Of a DNA stretch of 64,000 bases, positions 45,389 through 54,299 are shown piece after piece. Source of the stretch: G963669295 sp963669295 (GTDB lineage: Bacteria; Bacteroidota; Bacteroidia; Flavobacteriales_D; CALLUQ01). Position numbers and translations under genes: made by a program. Under the pieces are notes generated by a model. That model saw nothing but the letters and a program-made list of their open reading frames with translations. It searched no databases and was not told the origin of the DNA. How positions within the stretch are numbered: the first letter of the stretch is position 1; the number at the start of each line of letters is the position of its first letter. The stretch lies in contig OY769938.1 in assembly GCA_963669295.1 (NCBI GenBank), positions 5,084,001 to 5,148,000 on the forward strand, written 5' to 3'.

Positions 45389-46306
45389 ATGAAATCTTTG
45401 AAACACATTCTCACATTTGCTTGCTCCATTGTACTTTTTGCTTTTGCTATACAAACCAATGCCCAGGCTGTTGTAAGCAAACCTCTACAGCCCAAGGTTA
45501 GAGGAAATGCCAAAGCCCTGACCAAGGCTCCTAAAAAGATGCGCATTTCCAATTTCACCATTTTCTTTAAAACCACTGGTTGGATTGCAGAGGGTGATGC
45601 CGTTGAGGGCCTTGGCATGGCTACTTATTTAGAGGGGTTAGACGATAATACAGCCCAAGCCATTACTAATGAGGCATCGGAATACTTGATAAAAAAGCTA
45701 CAAAGCCATGGCATAGAAGTAGCTCCTATTGATGGAGATAAGCTGCAAGATAGTGGTGGCTGGAAAAAGGATGTAAAGAAGGGCAATGCCCGACTTATGA
45801 ATGGTGAAACCTATAAGATTGAAAGCAAAATGGCATCGAAAGGCCCCAGCTACACTGCTGCCGTAGCCCAGGGGGTAAACATTATGTTTTTAGGCCCTGA
45901 TAAAAGTGCAGTGGTAGGCACCAGAAACTGGATGGTGTTGCTTGGAGAATATGACCTTTCCATTACGCCAACCATTGATTTTGTGCAAATGTTATCGGAA
46001 GGCAACTCCACCACTTACAAGGTAGGAGCTGCTCCAGAATTATCGTTAACCGGTGGGGTGATGGGCAAAGGAGCATATACCCGCTACTTTCCTAAAAAAG
46101 AAGTAGGCGTAGTGGTAGATCCATGCGAGGTAATTTACCAGGGCAACGAATGGATTGGCACAAAAGAAAAGAAGGAAGAGCTATATGGCGCGTCGGTACA
46201 TTACCAAATCGACAAGGCTGCATTTCAAAAGGCTGTTGGTGAGATGCTACACTTATACATCGATGAGGTGGTTAACGGTATTGTTACTACTACTTGGGGA
46301 GGTTAA
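45389..46306 (+). CDS. Hypothetical exported protein
   Basis: Starts at MKSLKHILTFACSIVLFAFA, a signal peptide ending at TNAQA (nine codons inside the longest frame). About 280 mature residues of mixed alpha/beta make-up follow, with TAQAITNEASEYLIKKLQSHGIEV (helix) and VAQGVNIMFLGPDKS. The pattern resembles curli-assembly CsgG-like or uncharacterised lipoprotein-associated folds only loosely. No catalytic motif, lipobox or sorting domain is seen. It follows the two-component pair by 95 bases, across a hairpin, and may be regulated by it. Confidence 0.7.
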   Translation: MKSLKHILTFACSIVLFAFAIQTNAQAVVSKPLQPKVRGNAKALTKAPKKMRISNFTIFFKTTGWIAEGDAVEGLGMATYLEGLDDNTAQAITNEASEYLIKKLQSHGIEVAPIDGDKLQDSGGWKKDVKKGNARLMNGETYKIESKMASKGPSYTAAVAQGVNIMFLGPDKSAVVGTRNWMVLLGEYDLSITPTIDFVQMLSEGNSTTYKVGAAPELSLTGGVMGKGAYTRYFPKKEVGVVVDPCEVIYQGNEWIGTKEKKEELYGASVHYQIDKAAFQKAVGEMLHLYIDEVVNGIVTTTWGG

Positions 46307-46384
46307 TGATGATGTTTCGGTAGCATCTTTTATTGCTTGTTGTTGAACGGTGGGAAATGAACAATTAATTGAATAAAAATCGGT

Positions 46385-46640
46385 CAACTCTATTCAGGGA
46401 CGTACAAATGCCCCAATAGCCATCGGGGTGCTTTCGCGGGAGCGTAGAGTATGGTGACGCGAGGGGTGTGTTAGTGCCCCAACAACTATCGGGGGTGTCT
46501 GCCCGCAGAGGAGTGATGCCAGGTGCACCAACGCTTATGCATAGCCCCGACTGCAGCGATACCGTGTAAAGCGGAAGGCATGCCTGCTCCGAAAGGAGTC
46601 CGGAGTCCTACGGGCCGGTAGGCGGGCGGGAACAGACCAC
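46385..46640. repeat. Mosaic intergenic repeat
   Basis: Two degenerate CCCCAATAGCCATCGGGGTG modules are followed by a GC-rich block with GCATAGCCCCGACTGCAGCG and AGGAGTCCGGAGTCC, in the manner of 7180-7330 and 58845-58970. It fills most of the 443-base gap 46307-46749, in which no gene is seen. Confidence 0.5.
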
Positions 46641-46749
46641 TATTCGGGGGACTTGCCTTTCGCTCCAAATTACCTGCACACTACTTCCTTGCATTTCGTC
46701 TCGAACAATAAAATGTGTAACTTGTTGTTGTATTTGAAACATCACTCGA

Positions 46750-47619
46750 ATGAAAACGGTAAGGAAAGTGTACAAAGCCCAGAAAGTGAATATGGGCGGT
46801 ATAATATTGGATCAGGCGTTGCCCTTGCGCGGGTTGGAAATGATTGATCCTGTGTTGTTGATTCACCATTGGAGCGACCGCTTGCCCGGTGGCAAAAAAC
46901 AATCGGAAGTGGGGGTTGGTCCACACCCGCACCGTGGGTTTTCTCCGGTATCGTTTATTTTTAAAGGAGGCGTACACCATCGCGATTCGGAAGGCAATGA
47001 GGAGGTAGTTAACGCTGGTGGCACACAATGGATGAATAGTGGCAAAGGTATTGTGCATAGCGAACGCCCTTCGAAAGAAGTGGCCGAGCAAGGGGGCGAT
47101 TTTGAATTGATTCAGTTTTGGATCAACTCACCGGCATCGGAAAAAATGAATCCTCCCTCCTACCAACCGCTGCACGAAAAAGATACCCCCACCTATATTT
47201 CGGCCGATAAGAAGGTTAACATTGGTGTGGTGAATGGCACCTACAAAGGCAAAACGGGGCCTATTGCAGCCAGCTCAGAATTGTTGATTTTACGCATGGA
47301 GTTACAACAAGGGGGCAAAGAAAGCATGGTGGTACCCAAGCATTACAATACATTGATATATGTGTTGGATGGCACCATAACCGTGAACGACGACACGGTG
47401 CTTACCAACAAGGAAATGGCGCATTTCCGTAACGATGGTGATGACATTGCTGTTGAGGCCACTGCCGATGCTCGCGCCATTTTGCTAAGTGGTGTTCCGT
47501 TGAAAGAAAGTGTATCGAGCTATGGCCCGTTTGTAATGAATACGCAACGCGAAATTATGGATGCCATAGAAGATTATAACAGTGGTAAAATGGGGCAATT
47601 GATTGAAACATTTGAATGA
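46750..47619 (+). CDS. Pirin family protein
   Basis: A 289-residue bicupin with the pirin N-terminal signature: IDPVLLIHHWS, then GVGPHPHRGFSPVSFIFKGG and GIVHSERPS, holding the metal-binding His-His-His-Glu set. The C-terminal cupin is QQGGKESMVVPKHYNTLIYVL. Bacterial pirins are iron-bound and some act as quercetin 2,3-dioxygenase-like enzymes or regulators. The start has MKTVRKVYKAQ. It overlaps the next gene by 4 bases (ATGA) and leads a three-gene operon. Confidence 0.92.
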   Translation: MKTVRKVYKAQKVNMGGIILDQALPLRGLEMIDPVLLIHHWSDRLPGGKKQSEVGVGPHPHRGFSPVSFIFKGGVHHRDSEGNEEVVNAGGTQWMNSGKGIVHSERPSKEVAEQGGDFELIQFWINSPASEKMNPPSYQPLHEKDTPTYISADKKVNIGVVNGTYKGKTGPIAASSELLILRMELQQGGKESMVVPKHYNTLIYVLDGTITVNDDTVLTNKEMAHFRNDGDDIAVEATADARAILLSGVPLKESVSSYGPFVMNTQREIMDAIEDYNSGKMGQLIETFE

Positions 47620-48212
47620 TGAAACGACGATCGTTTCTTAAACATACCGCACTCATTACTGTAGTAGGTTCGTTATTGCCTACCGAATTGGTAAAGGCTG
47701 GTGTTACGGCCGATAAGCAGGTAACCTATGCCCTGCCCCATGCTGTACCACAAGTGCGCCATGGCAATTACGCTTTATCGTCTATCGATCTTCCATTGCC
47801 TTCGTGGGTGCAAATGGCACAGCCCAACCGGTTGCTGGCCAATGGAGTTGAAACAAGCAGTAATGACTTAACCACCCACCGCATACAAGTGGGCGAGCAT
47901 GCTGTTACTTATATTCAAAGTGAGGACCTTACCCGCGTTTCGTTGGGCGATGTGTTTATTGAATGTGCCAACGACCAGCCTTACGAGCAGCGCATTGCTG
48001 CCTACGGCTATACCCTTACGCTGTTAAATTCGGGGGCACACAAAAAATCGATTGTTTTGCCACAAGGTGGTGTAGCTATTGCCTACCGTGGCTATAGCGA
48101 AGTAGCCCACCATCCGATTCAAGAAAATGAAGTAGCTGTACTTCATGGAAAAGAGATTGATGGAGCATTGAATGCATACACCACATTGCTTGTCATCTCT
48201 AACCACCAATGA
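47616..48212 (+). CDS. Tat-exported hypothetical protein
   Basis: The N-terminus KRRSFLKHTALITVVGSLLP is a textbook twin-arginine signal (RRxFLK), predicting export of a folded, perhaps cofactor-bearing protein. The mature 170 residues are rich in beta-strands, with a repeated His/Tyr content (AVPQVRHGNYALSSIDLPL, HRIQVGEHAVTYIQSE, EVAHHPIQENEV), but no cofactor motif was recognised. It overlaps both neighbours by four bases (ATGA), indicating tight translational coupling in the pirin operon. Confidence 0.8.
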   Translation: MMKRRSFLKHTALITVVGSLLPTELVKAGVTADKQVTYALPHAVPQVRHGNYALSSIDLPLPSWVQMAQPNRLLANGVETSSNDLTTHRIQVGEHAVTYIQSEDLTRVSLGDVFIECANDQPYEQRIAAYGYTLTLLNSGAHKKSIVLPQGGVAIAYRGYSEVAHHPIQENEVAVLHGKEIDGALNAYTTLLVISNHQ

Positions 48213-48718
48213 AAGCCATTGTAAGAACGGCTACTGCACAATGGAGTTTTTTGCTGTTACTGGTGGTAACTGTCCTTACAAGTGCTATTTATATTGCCTA
48301 CCTGATTGATGAACACCTGCCTCCTTTTATGGAAGCGTTGGAAGTGTATAGCGAATGGTTTCCTTACATCGTTGCTTTGTTGGTTGTTTTATGCATCCTG
48401 GTGCGTACCAGCACCGTTCGATTGCTTTCTATTGTGGAGAAAGATGGCACCAAAATTTTGCGCATTTCACGATCGAAAAAAATATGGGAGATTGGCTCTG
48501 CACAAGCGTATCACCGCATTAAAGGTAGTATGCGCAGCAAACGCATTGAGTTGTTTGTAGTGGTTGCAGGTATTGATGGGCAACAACTGGTATTGAAGCA
48601 CACCATCAAAGCCTTTTTAGGGGTACCAGCAGGGTTTGAAGCTACACTACCAGCATTGAGGCCAGAGGTGAAATATTTTACCCGCGATGTGGAGCGGATA
48701 TGGAAAGTGCTGCAATAA
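48209..48718 (+). CDS. Hypothetical two-helix membrane protein
   Basis: Two transmembrane segments (about 12-32 and 48-66) precede a soluble domain of about 100 residues with alternating strands (GTKILRISRSKKIWEIG, RIELFVVVAGIDGQQLVLKH), resembling the PH-like domain of YcxB/YdbT-type membrane proteins in outline only. It is the last gene of the pirin operon, starting inside the preceding stop (ATGA). Confidence 0.7.
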   Translation: MKAIVRTATAQWSFLLLLVVTVLTSAIYIAYLIDEHLPPFMEALEVYSEWFPYIVALLVVLCILVRTSTVRLLSIVEKDGTKILRISRSKKIWEIGSAQAYHRIKGSMRSKRIELFVVVAGIDGQQLVLKHTIKAFLGVPAGFEATLPALRPEVKYFTRDVERIWKVLQ

Positions 48719-48732
48719 GAAGCTGATACCGC

Positions 48733-49623
48733 TTAATAAGGAGGCTCCTCATCTTCGTCGCAAGGTGCTTCGTTCACCGTTTTTACTTTATCCACATTTT
48801 TATCGGCCACACGTTTGGTGTTTTCTCCAAAATTCACCACAATGTTTTCGTAAGGGTTTTGCATGTACATGCTTACGGTATCTTGCCAATACACATAGTC
48901 GAAGTAAATGTCGTTGTGCTTTTTGTACATGTTAATGATGTCGTAAGAGTCGGCATTGCCGCCACCTGAAAGCTCTACCCATTGTCCTTTTTCATCGATG
49001 TAAATGCCTCCAGTGCCATAACGGCATTCGTTGTAAATAACCCACTCGCCTTCTTCTTCCCATAAGTCGGTCCAGCTTTGGGGCAACTCACTCATAATAA
49101 GTCCTCGATCGCTACAAGCAATCACTTCCATGTCGCTGATGTGGTCTTCTTCGAGCAGGAAGAAGGTACGGCCATCTACCTGTACGTTCCACAGGCCATA
49201 TTCATCAATTCGTTTTAAGAAATAGGTGGGGCTGCTGTTGCTGGGTCCCGACAGTTGGAATTCATAGCCTCCATCTTTCTCTTCCATTTTATCGATCACA
49301 AATTCATCTACCATCGAACCGTCGTTCCACATTACGGTATAGTAGCCTTCTCCCAACTCTTCGATGGAAAAGCTGTTGTAGCCTTGCGTACATGGTTCGC
49401 GGTAGCTGAGCCATCCTTGTTCTTCGCCTTCCAACACATAAAACCAGTTGATGGCAGGCATGTTGCCTACAATTTCTGTGGGCTTGTCTTCGCCCCAATC
49501 TGCGGGTACCCCCATGTCGGTGTCGAGGGTGTCGGTTACTGGAATGTCGGTTACTGCTTCAGGTTCTGAGCCACAAGCACTTAGCAGTGCTGTAAGGGCT
49601 ATGAGGGAGAGTAATTTTTTCAT
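48733..49623 (-). CDS. Lipoprotein of unknown function
   Basis: The start is set at MKKLLSLIALTALLSACGS, a lipoprotein signal with lipobox LSAC, 28 codons inside the longest frame; the extra part is a translated repeat. The mature 275 residues are acidic and aromatic (DNGDED-like and YFDYVYWQD blocks), with GYYTVMWNDGSMVDEFVIDK and GEWVIYNECRYGTGGIYIDE resembling a beta-sandwich. No catalytic motif. It is convergent with the pirin operon. Confidence 0.75.
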   Translation of the reverse strand: MKKLLSLIALTALLSACGSEPEAVTDIPVTDTLDTDMGVPADWGEDKPTEIVGNMPAINWFYVLEGEEQGWLSYREPCTQGYNSFSIEELGEGYYTVMWNDGSMVDEFVIDKMEEKDGGYEFQLSGPSNSSPTYFLKRIDEYGLWNVQVDGRTFFLLEEDHISDMEVIACSDRGLIMSELPQSWTDLWEEEGEWVIYNECRYGTGGIYIDEKGQWVELSGGGNADSYDIINMYKKHNDIYFDYVYWQDTVSMYMQNPYENIVVNFGENTKRVADKNVDKVKTVNEAPCDEDEEPPY

Positions 49624-49875
49624 GGTAGGAAGGTAATAAGTTTTGATGAAAAATGAAAAAACGAGGGAAGAGGAAAGGAGTGTAAAGGATAATGCCCCGA
49701 TAGCCATCGAGGTGCCTTCGCAGGAGTGTTTGTGAGGGACGTGTTAATGGAACAGAGATGTTGATAATGAGTGATGTTATTGCGATCCGCCTTAGTGCGG
49801 AGAAGCAAGCTCCTGAGGTACCTTTGCTGGTAAAAAAGGGATGTAAGGGGCTTTGAATGCAAAAATAAGGCATAA
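49624..49875. repeat. Composite intergenic repeat, partial copy
   Basis: Contains CCCCGATAGCCATCGAGGTG, TGATAATGAGTGATGTTATT, GCGGAGAAGCAAGCTCCTG and CTTTGCTGGTAAAAAAGG in the same order as at 59925-60120. It lies between a lipoprotein gene and hflC, upstream of the hflC terminator. Confidence 0.55.
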
Positions 49876-49903
49876 AAAAAGCCGAACGCATGTTCGGCTT
49901 TTT
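49876..49903 (-). terminator. Terminator of the hflKC operon
   Basis: A perfect 12-bp stem AAAAAGCCGAAC / GTTCGGCTTTTT with a 4-base loop, with a T run on the minus strand, 18 bases past the hflC stop. Confidence 0.8.
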
Positions 49904-49920
49904 ATGATGGTTGCAGTGGA

Positions 49921-50865
49921 TTACTGCATGCTTTTTAAGTATTTGTATAAGTCGCTGTCGGTGCTGAGGATGATCGATGTTTTTTCGCTCAGTGTTTTCT
50001 CAAACGTTTCCATCGATTTTAAGAAAGCGTACAGTCCTTTGGCTTGTGCCGATTGGTTGTAGGCATCAGCATATATGGCCGCAGCTTCTGCATCGGCCTT
50101 ACCTTTAATTTCTTCTGCTGTTTTAAAGGCTTCCGACTGAATGGTTTTGAGTTCGCGTTCTTTCTCACCGTTGATACGCGAGGCTTCCCCCTGCCCTTCC
50201 GATCGAAATTTATCGGCAATTCTAAAACGCTCACTTTTCATTCGTTCGTATACTTGCGTACGCACTTCTTCTACGTAGTTGATGCGTTTGAAGCGAAAGT
50301 CGAGAATGGCAATGCCCAGCTCATCGGTTTCTTTGTTTACCTCGGCCAGTATTAAGTCTTGAATTTTCTCTCTTCCTACACTAATTATCGATAGCGAATC
50401 GGCCAACCCGGTTAAGGTATCCGATACGGTAGGCTTGCGATTGCTGGTACGTACGGCTTCTTCGATGTTGTTTTTTGCAATGAAGTTTCGTGTTTCTCCA
50501 TCAAGGATATCGTCGATTCGGGTTTGTGCATCGCGTTCGTTTTTCAATCGCTTGAAAAATTGCAATGGATCGGTAATTTGCCAGCGTGCATAGGTATCTA
50601 CAAACACATATTTTTTGTCTTTGGTAGGCACCTGGTTGGGGTCGCCATCCCACTCCATGTAGCGTTTTTCGAAGTAATTGGCTTTTTGAATGAAGGGCAT
50701 TTTAAAGTACATGCCCGGTTCGGTTACTGCCTCGCCCACGGGTTTACCAAATTGGGTGATGACTACTTGTTCTTTTTCGTTCACCACATAGGTGCCCGAT
50801 ACCGTAAGTATGATGAGCACCACCGCTAAGATAATGGTGATGACTATGGATCTTGTGCTTTTCAT
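49921..50865 (-). CDS. hflC: HflC, SPFH-domain modulator of FtsH
   Basis: One N-terminal transmembrane helix (IVITIILAVVLIILTVSGTYV) is followed by the SPFH band-7 domain with VVITQFGKPVGEAVTEPGMYFKMPF (the HflC opening) and a C-terminal helical stretch GQGEASRINGEKERELKTIQSE. The 314-residue size is typical. HflK-HflC form a periplasm-facing ring around FtsH at the inner membrane. It overlaps the hflK stop by one base. Confidence 0.93.
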   Translation of the reverse strand: MKSTRSIVITIILAVVLIILTVSGTYVVNEKEQVVITQFGKPVGEAVTEPGMYFKMPFIQKANYFEKRYMEWDGDPNQVPTKDKKYVFVDTYARWQITDPLQFFKRLKNERDAQTRIDDILDGETRNFIAKNNIEEAVRTSNRKPTVSDTLTGLADSLSIISVGREKIQDLILAEVNKETDELGIAILDFRFKRINYVEEVRTQVYERMKSERFRIADKFRSEGQGEASRINGEKERELKTIQSEAFKTAEEIKGKADAEAAAIYADAYNQSAQAKGLYAFLKSMETFEKTLSEKTSIILSTDSDLYKYLKSMQ

Positions 50866-51875
50866 TATTGCATCCCTTTTTGTAGTTGCATTTGCAACAG
50901 TGGTAATACATTGCCTCCTTTTTCATCGGTAATGATGGTGTTGCCCAACTTGGGTAGTACCGATGCCATGGTTTCTAAATACAACCGGCGTTTGGTTACT
51001 TCAGGTGCCTTGATGTACTCGTTGTACAACGCATTGAAGCGTGCCACTTCACCCAGCGCTTTGTTTACCCGTTCAGTAGCATACCCTTCTGCCTTTTGGA
51101 TGGTTTCTTGTGCCTGTCCGCTGGCTTTAGGAATTACCTTATTGTATTCGGCCAATGCCTGGTTAATGAGGGTTTCTCGTTCTTGTTGCGCCTGGTTTAC
51201 TGCGTTGAATGCTCCTTTTACCGGATCGGGTGGGTTGACATCTTGCAGTACTACCTGATCGATGGTGATGCCCATGGAGTACTCGTCGCAAATGTCTTGT
51301 ATAAGCAATCGCAGCTCGGCCGCAATTTCGGTACGTCCAACGGTTAGTACTTCATTTACGGTACGATCGCCTACAATTTGGCGCATGCCCGATTCAGAGA
51401 TATCGCGCAAGGTGTTTTCAGGATCGCGCACTTTGTACAGGTAGTTATAAGCATTGCTGATGCGGTATTGTACTACCCACTCTACATCGGCCAGGTTCAA
51501 ATCGCCTGTTAACATTAGCGATTCACCACGGGTGGTGGCGTTGGGCTTTTCGTATTGGGTGTTGATGCCACTGCTGGCTGTTCTAAAGCCAAACTCCAGC
51601 TTTTGCTGGCGCTCTACGGGTACCTTTTCTACCTTTTCTGCAAAAGGTATTTTAAGGTTCAACCCCGGCTCTACGGTACGTACATACTGACCAAAGCGGG
51701 TTACTACGCCCACTTCTTCAGTGCCTACCTGAAAAATCGACGACCATCCCAACACTGCCAGCGCAATGATGGTGATGATGAGGCGTAAGTTGCCCAGCGC
51801 CTTTTTCATTTGAGGCGGCATTTTGGGCATCTTCGGCATCTCGAAGTTGTCGAATGGATTGTCTGGTTGTGCCAT
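50865..51875 (-). CDS. hflK: HflK, SPFH-domain modulator of FtsH
   Basis: An N-terminal proline-rich stretch and one helix (LIITIIALAVLGWSSIFQVG) precede the band-7 domain: VGVVTRFGQYVRTVEPGLNL, then KIPFAEKVEKVPVERQQ. The C-terminal helical region holds AFNAVNQAQQERETLINQAL and GYATERVNKALGEVARF. The gene order SHOCT-hflK-hflC, with 19- and 1-base junctions, supports a single transcript. The 336-residue length is normal. Confidence 0.93.
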   Translation of the reverse strand: MAQPDNPFDNFEMPKMPKMPPQMKKALGNLRLIITIIALAVLGWSSIFQVGTEEVGVVTRFGQYVRTVEPGLNLKIPFAEKVEKVPVERQQKLEFGFRTASSGINTQYEKPNATTRGESLMLTGDLNLADVEWVVQYRISNAYNYLYKVRDPENTLRDISESGMRQIVGDRTVNEVLTVGRTEIAAELRLLIQDICDEYSMGITIDQVVLQDVNPPDPVKGAFNAVNQAQQERETLINQALAEYNKVIPKASGQAQETIQKAEGYATERVNKALGEVARFNALYNEYIKAPEVTKRRLYLETMASVLPKLGNTIITDEKGGNVLPLLQMQLQKGMQ

Positions 51876-51894
51876 TTGTTTTATTTGGTTTTGT

Positions 51895-52101
51895 TTAGTT
51901 GCGTTCTAATGTTCGGCGACGTTGCTCAAATTCTTCGGTACTTATTTCGCCATTGGCGTACCGTTTCTTTAAAATGTCCATAGCCGATTCAGCGTTATCG
52001 TCGGCCTGCTCTGTAGGGGCAGGTTGTTTCTTCTTTGTTAAGATTGAAATGAGTACAATTACTACCACCACAACGACTCCTATAATAGCCCATCTGAACA
52101 T
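51895..52101 (-). CDS. SHOCT-domain small membrane protein
   Basis: The 68-residue product has one transmembrane helix (IIGVVVVVVIVLISILT) and a C-terminal SHOCT domain, MDILKKRYANGEISTEEFEQ, the usual short oligomerisation motif. It precedes hflK by 19 bases and may assist assembly of that complex, but this is only inferred. Confidence 0.85.
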   Translation of the reverse strand: MFRWAIIGVVVVVVIVLISILTKKKQPAPTEQADDNAESAMDILKKRYANGEISTEEFEQRRRTLERN

Positions 52102-52254
52102 AAGTTGTTTCCTCCTTTTTATTAGATAAGACGACTGGCGTCCATTTTTATTTTAAATGATTTACAGTAGGTCGATTTACAGTAAGCGAAGGTAGGAAAT
52201 TTGATGGAAGGTGATGATCGAAAAAGGGGAAATGTTCATGAGGAATGCTTTAGA

Positions 52255-52480
52255 GTGTGAGAGTGCCCTTCGATAAACTCAGGGTAAAAGAGTGAGTAGT
52301 GAGTAGTGAGTAGTGAGTAGTGAGTAGTGAGTAGTGAGTAGTGAGTAGTGAGTAGTGAGTAGTGAGTAGTGAGTATAAAGAATAATGGAATATGAATTCA
52401 AAACACACATCGTTGCGAGAAGTTAGCGACGAAGCAAGCTCTCGAGGCACCTTTGTTGGTAAAAAAGGGACGTGAGGGTG
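52255..52480 (+). repeat. Composite modular intergenic repeat with internal tandem array
   Basis: Modules in order: GTGCCCTTCGATAAACTCAG hairpin, an expanded GAGTAGT array (52291-52374), AATGGAATATGAATTCAAAA, CGTTGCGAG...AAGCAAGCTC, then TTTGTTGGTAAAAAAGGG. A pair of 23-bp direct repeats follows at 52494-52516 and 52524-52546. No gene lies in the 624-base gap 52102-52725. Confidence 0.65.
52291..52374. repeat. Tandem array, 12 perfect copies of AGTGAGT
   Basis: Twelve identical 7-bp units without interruption. The array sits exactly where other copies of the composite element have a single GAGTAAGTAT or similar, so it is a local expansion. One frame on the minus strand encodes an LLTTHYS heptad repeat, without credible gene context. 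Confidence 0.9.
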
Positions 52481-52725
52481 GTTAATGGTAAATGGGAAAT
52501 GGTGAATGTAAGATGGTAAAAAAGGGAAATGGTGAATGTAAGATGGGAAATGGCGGGGTTAGGTGTTTGTTAAAATACCGAAGCACCTGGGATATATAGA
52601 ATGAAGCGGGTTGATTAAGAAGCGGTAGAATGCCCCCCTTTCGTCCCCCCAGTTTTCCGTATAAATGCTTGTTATACCGTAAAAAAAATGTTTTCTTGTA
52701 GGTATTAACCACTAAAACCAACCCC

Positions 52726-54222
52726 ATGAAACTACTCCCCTATGTGGCCGTAATGGCCCTATTGCTATCGGCATGTGGTCCTGCCGAAGAAGATCCTCAA
52801 GACAATGTTGAACCGATTGATACTACTGCTGTAGTAGTTTGTAGCTGGCCTGGCTATGTGCCTTTTCCCAGTGGCTATGGCTACGATGAGAATACAGCAG
52901 CTTTACAAGCAGCGGTTGATACCCGCGATTTGGCGTACCTGCGCGAGCACTCGTGGCGATTGTGGGCAGGCATTATGCAACCCGATACCAGTATTGGCTG
53001 GCCGCTGTGGTTTACCTGGCCTGGCAATACCGAAACATTTACCAATCCTTCGGGCAGTGGACTGGGAGCTACCAATACTCCAGCCGTATCGCTGATTGGT
53101 AAAAATGTAGACAACAAAAGTATTATTCCAGACCTGCCCAGCGACAGCTTGCCCCTCTATCCCCTACCCGATTCGGTCACCATAACTTATGGTGATTCGG
53201 GCGTTATTTCTAACGGAGCTATTGCTTACGGTAAAAACTTCTTGTTTAATGGCGATATTATGATTCCTACCGAGTCGTTGAGTGAAGAAGGGTATTGCTG
53301 GATTCGCGATAACAGTCTTTACTTGCGCGATACACTTAATAAGAAATACGAAAATTATTTGGCCGGTCATGGGCCGCACATTCTTGATGCACCACAACGA
53401 TACATCGTTACCAAGCACATGTACTGGCCGGTAAAAGGCGACGGATACACTGCCCTGCCTGTATGGAAAGATTACCATGATGCATCGTACGACGGCTATG
53501 CCGGTTACGAAACGTGGACCGATTGGGTGGCCATTGACCCCACCAATGGAAGCAACGAGATTGCTGAAGTGGAGGTAGAATACCTTTATGGGGTGTATAA
53601 AAATGCGGTTCACCCCAATACTCCTATAGGTCCTCAAAAGCAAATGGCTCCGGTGCACGACATCAACGAGTTTTATTCGCATAAGATTACGGTAGACGAA
53701 TGGTGGTATACGTTGAATGTAAACGACCGTGCCATTATCAATGCTTCGGCCAACTGGGCCTACAACCGCAATTTTATTCCCGGCCACGATTATTTAGTTA
53801 CCATGGCCATGCATGTGAACACCAAGGAAATTCCTACCTGGGCACTGCAAAGTGTATGGTGGAGCGATACTCCTGACGAAGGCCCTTATGCCGCCAACCG
53901 TCCTACTGATATTGGCCAGGCACAAGGTCCTTGGGACCATTATTTGATGACCAATGCTTTTGGCATTCCTGCTGAAGCTGGTGGCAGCGAATTACCAATG
54001 AGCATGAACCCGTATATTGAATTGGTGATTCATGTGGTGGGCACCGATTGCAACAATTGCCACATTCGCGCAGGGTGGCCTGCAGGAGCGGGCATTGATT
54101 CGGCCAGTTACCAAAACCCCAACTGTGCCGATTTGTTGATGAAGCTTACCCCCGACTCTACTTGTTTAAAGAATTATTTGTTGACCGATTTTCAATGGAT
54201 TATTTCGGACAACGCGAAATAG
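52726..54222 (+). CDS. Lipoprotein with CxxCH haem-like motif
   Basis: The lipoprotein signal MKLLPYVAVMALLLSACG has lipobox LSAC. Most of the 498 residues are Trp/Tyr-rich (TRDLAYLREHSWRLWAGIMQ, IGWPLWFTWPG, WWYTLNVND), a pattern I recall in a family of periplasmic c-type-cytochrome-like proteins. Near the C-terminus TDCNNCHIRAGWPAG holds a single CxxCH (Cys442, Cys445, His446), the covalent haem c site. Distal ligand candidates cannot be assigned. Redox activity is inferred from this motif only. A 13-bp-stem terminator follows, so it is probably monocistronic. Confidence 0.78.
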   Translation: MKLLPYVAVMALLLSACGPAEEDPQDNVEPIDTTAVVVCSWPGYVPFPSGYGYDENTAALQAAVDTRDLAYLREHSWRLWAGIMQPDTSIGWPLWFTWPGNTETFTNPSGSGLGATNTPAVSLIGKNVDNKSIIPDLPSDSLPLYPLPDSVTITYGDSGVISNGAIAYGKNFLFNGDIMIPTESLSEEGYCWIRDNSLYLRDTLNKKYENYLAGHGPHILDAPQRYIVTKHMYWPVKGDGYTALPVWKDYHDASYDGYAGYETWTDWVAIDPTNGSNEIAEVEVEYLYGVYKNAVHPNTPIGPQKQMAPVHDINEFYSHKITVDEWWYTLNVNDRAIINASANWAYNRNFIPGHDYLVTMAMHVNTKEIPTWALQSVWWSDTPDEGPYAANRPTDIGQAQGPWDHYLMTNAFGIPAEAGGSELPMSMNPYIELVIHVVGTDCNNCHIRAGWPAGAGIDSASYQNPNCADLLMKLTPDSTCLKNYLLTDFQWIISDNAK

Positions 54223-54242
54223 CCTGAATCTAGTTTGAAGGT

Positions 54243-54296
54243 AAAAATCCCTGGAGCATTCTGTACGCCTAAGGCAGCAGAATCCAGGGATTTTTT
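54243..54296 (+). terminator. Rho-independent terminator
   Basis: A 13-bp perfect stem (AAAAATCCCTGGA / TCCAGGGATTTTT) with a long loop, followed by a T run, 21 bases after the haem-lipoprotein stop. Confidence 0.8.
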
Positions 54297-54299
54297 ATG

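Noticed and set aside
52250..52450. LLTTHYS repeat peptide on the minus strand
   Set aside because: Purely the translation of the 7-bp tandem array within a repeat element.
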